Of a stretch of 64,000 nucleotides of DNA, positions 63,635-64,000 are shown one piece after another. The DNA lies in assembly GCF_019679475.1 (NCBI RefSeq), contig NZ_JAIEZP010000001.1:62001-126000 (forward strand), in the 5' to 3' direction. The notes below the pieces were generated by a model that did not search any database, was not told the DNA's origin, and was given only the letters and a program-made list of their open reading frames with translations. Source of the DNA: Hyphomonas sediminis (GTDB lineage: Bacteria > Pseudomonadota > Alphaproteobacteria > Caulobacterales > Hyphomonadaceae). Numbering within the stretch: position 1 is the stretch's first letter; every line of letters begins with the position of its first letter. A program made the translations under genes and the position numbers.

Positions 63635-64000
63635 CTAGTCGCCAATCGGAGCCGTGAGGTCGATCCGGCGCAGCTCGGTGACCTTGCCGCCCTCGACTTT
63701 GCCTTCGACAAGCTCAGAATTGATCAGCGCCAGCACGCGACCGCCCGTGAAGATGGGACGCGCATTGCCGTACCAATCGACGCAGGACACTTCGCACTCA
63801 TAGCCAGAAGGCGATGGCAGATCAGGATCGACGCGGGTTGCGTCGAGCAGGCCAGCTTCGGAGAGGCTGCCATCGGGTGACGCGGTCAGATAGGTCATGT
63901 CTGAGCTTTCCGACCACCACCACCAGCGGTCGGCATCGTCCGAAAGCGGAACTGTAGGCAGGCCGATCAGACCCTTGCCGTCTGCATCGATCCGGCTGTT
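63635..64000 (-). CDS. unknown protein, beta-propeller-like end (5' truncated)
   Basis: The stop is at 63635 and the frame is open to the end of the window, so about 121 C-terminal residues of a longer protein are present. It has a WWWWSESSDMTYL segment, paired Cys (YECEVSCVDWYG) and GRVLALINSELVEG, which looks like a beta-strand blade of a propeller such as a TolB/WD-type fold. An in-frame ATG at 63898 is unlikely to be the true start, because the codons before it are equally protein-like. It converges with the podJ-like gene, 11 bases between stops. Confidence 0.6.
   Translation of the reverse strand, partial: NSRIDADGKGLIGLPTVPLSDDADRWWWWSESSDMTYLTASPDGSLSEAGLLDATRVDPDLPSPSGYECEVSCVDWYGNARPIFTGGRVLALINSELVEGKVEGGKVTELRRIDLTAPIGD

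Overview
The window reads as a contiguous, GC-rich chromosomal segment of an alphaproteobacterium, most likely a stalked or budding member of the Caulobacterales/Hyphomonadaceae group. Supporting signs are an RNase E with an acidic insertion in its S1 domain, a PodJ-like polarity protein with a CtrA-type box upstream, a CC0125/CC1285-type lipoprotein, class II DAHP synthase, a MerR (LiuR-like) fatty acid regulon and a heteromeric glycyl-tRNA synthetase. I assign the genus only tentatively. Most of the segment is housekeeping. I see no insertion sequence, integrase, phage block or CRISPR array.

Layout. 1-10 kb: a truncated medium-chain oxidoreductase, a DUF429-like protein, HU, a MATE exporter, a three-gene module of uncharacterised exported proteins, a ChaN/EreA-like lipoprotein, class II DAHP synthase (aroG), and a standalone fusion of a TIR domain to a ParA-type ATPase. 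10-15 kb: glmU-rpiA-gor on the minus strand, divergent from gph. 15-20 kb: an AT-rich gene-free stretch with two tandem operator-like palindromes, tRNA-Val(CAC), then lipid A/Kdo genes (DUF374 acyltransferase, waaA, lpxK, a low-GC orphan gene, lpxL-like). 20-25 kb: a squalene/phytoene synthase-like protein, Fe-SOD, a DEAD-box helicase and an M20 amidohydrolase lipoprotein. 25-30 kb: a repeat-bracketed spacer and the NAD operon nadA-orf-nadB-nadC behind a palindromic operator.

30-42 kb: SDR, O-methyltransferase, SleB-type cell wall hydrolase, ppdK, glyQS with an unlisted 36-residue membrane ORF, a TrmN6-like methyltransferase, coaA and small lipoproteins. 42-52 kb: polyprenyl diphosphate synthase; a tightly overlapping set of TPR lipoprotein, ispE and WecA/MraY-like transferase; a cell wall amidase; and rne. 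52-59.6 kb: a beta-oxidation cluster (fadJ-type, thiolase, PaaI thioesterase, two acyl-CoA dehydrogenases) with its MerR regulator; shared boxes lie upstream of the regulator and one dehydrogenase. 59.9-64 kb: a 1240-residue PodJ-like protein and the end of an unknown gene.

The most unusual items are the TIR-ParA fusion, which carries Asp where TIR NADases usually have the catalytic Glu, and a terminator hairpin that also buries the ribosome binding site of the next gene. Also notable are the unknown exported gene inside the NAD operon, the tandem palindromes at 15.2 kb and the low-GC gene inside the lipid A cluster. Several genes (glmU, the helicase, the prenyl synthase and a small lipoprotein) appear to start at TTG. 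All assignments come from reading the sequence; no database search was possible.
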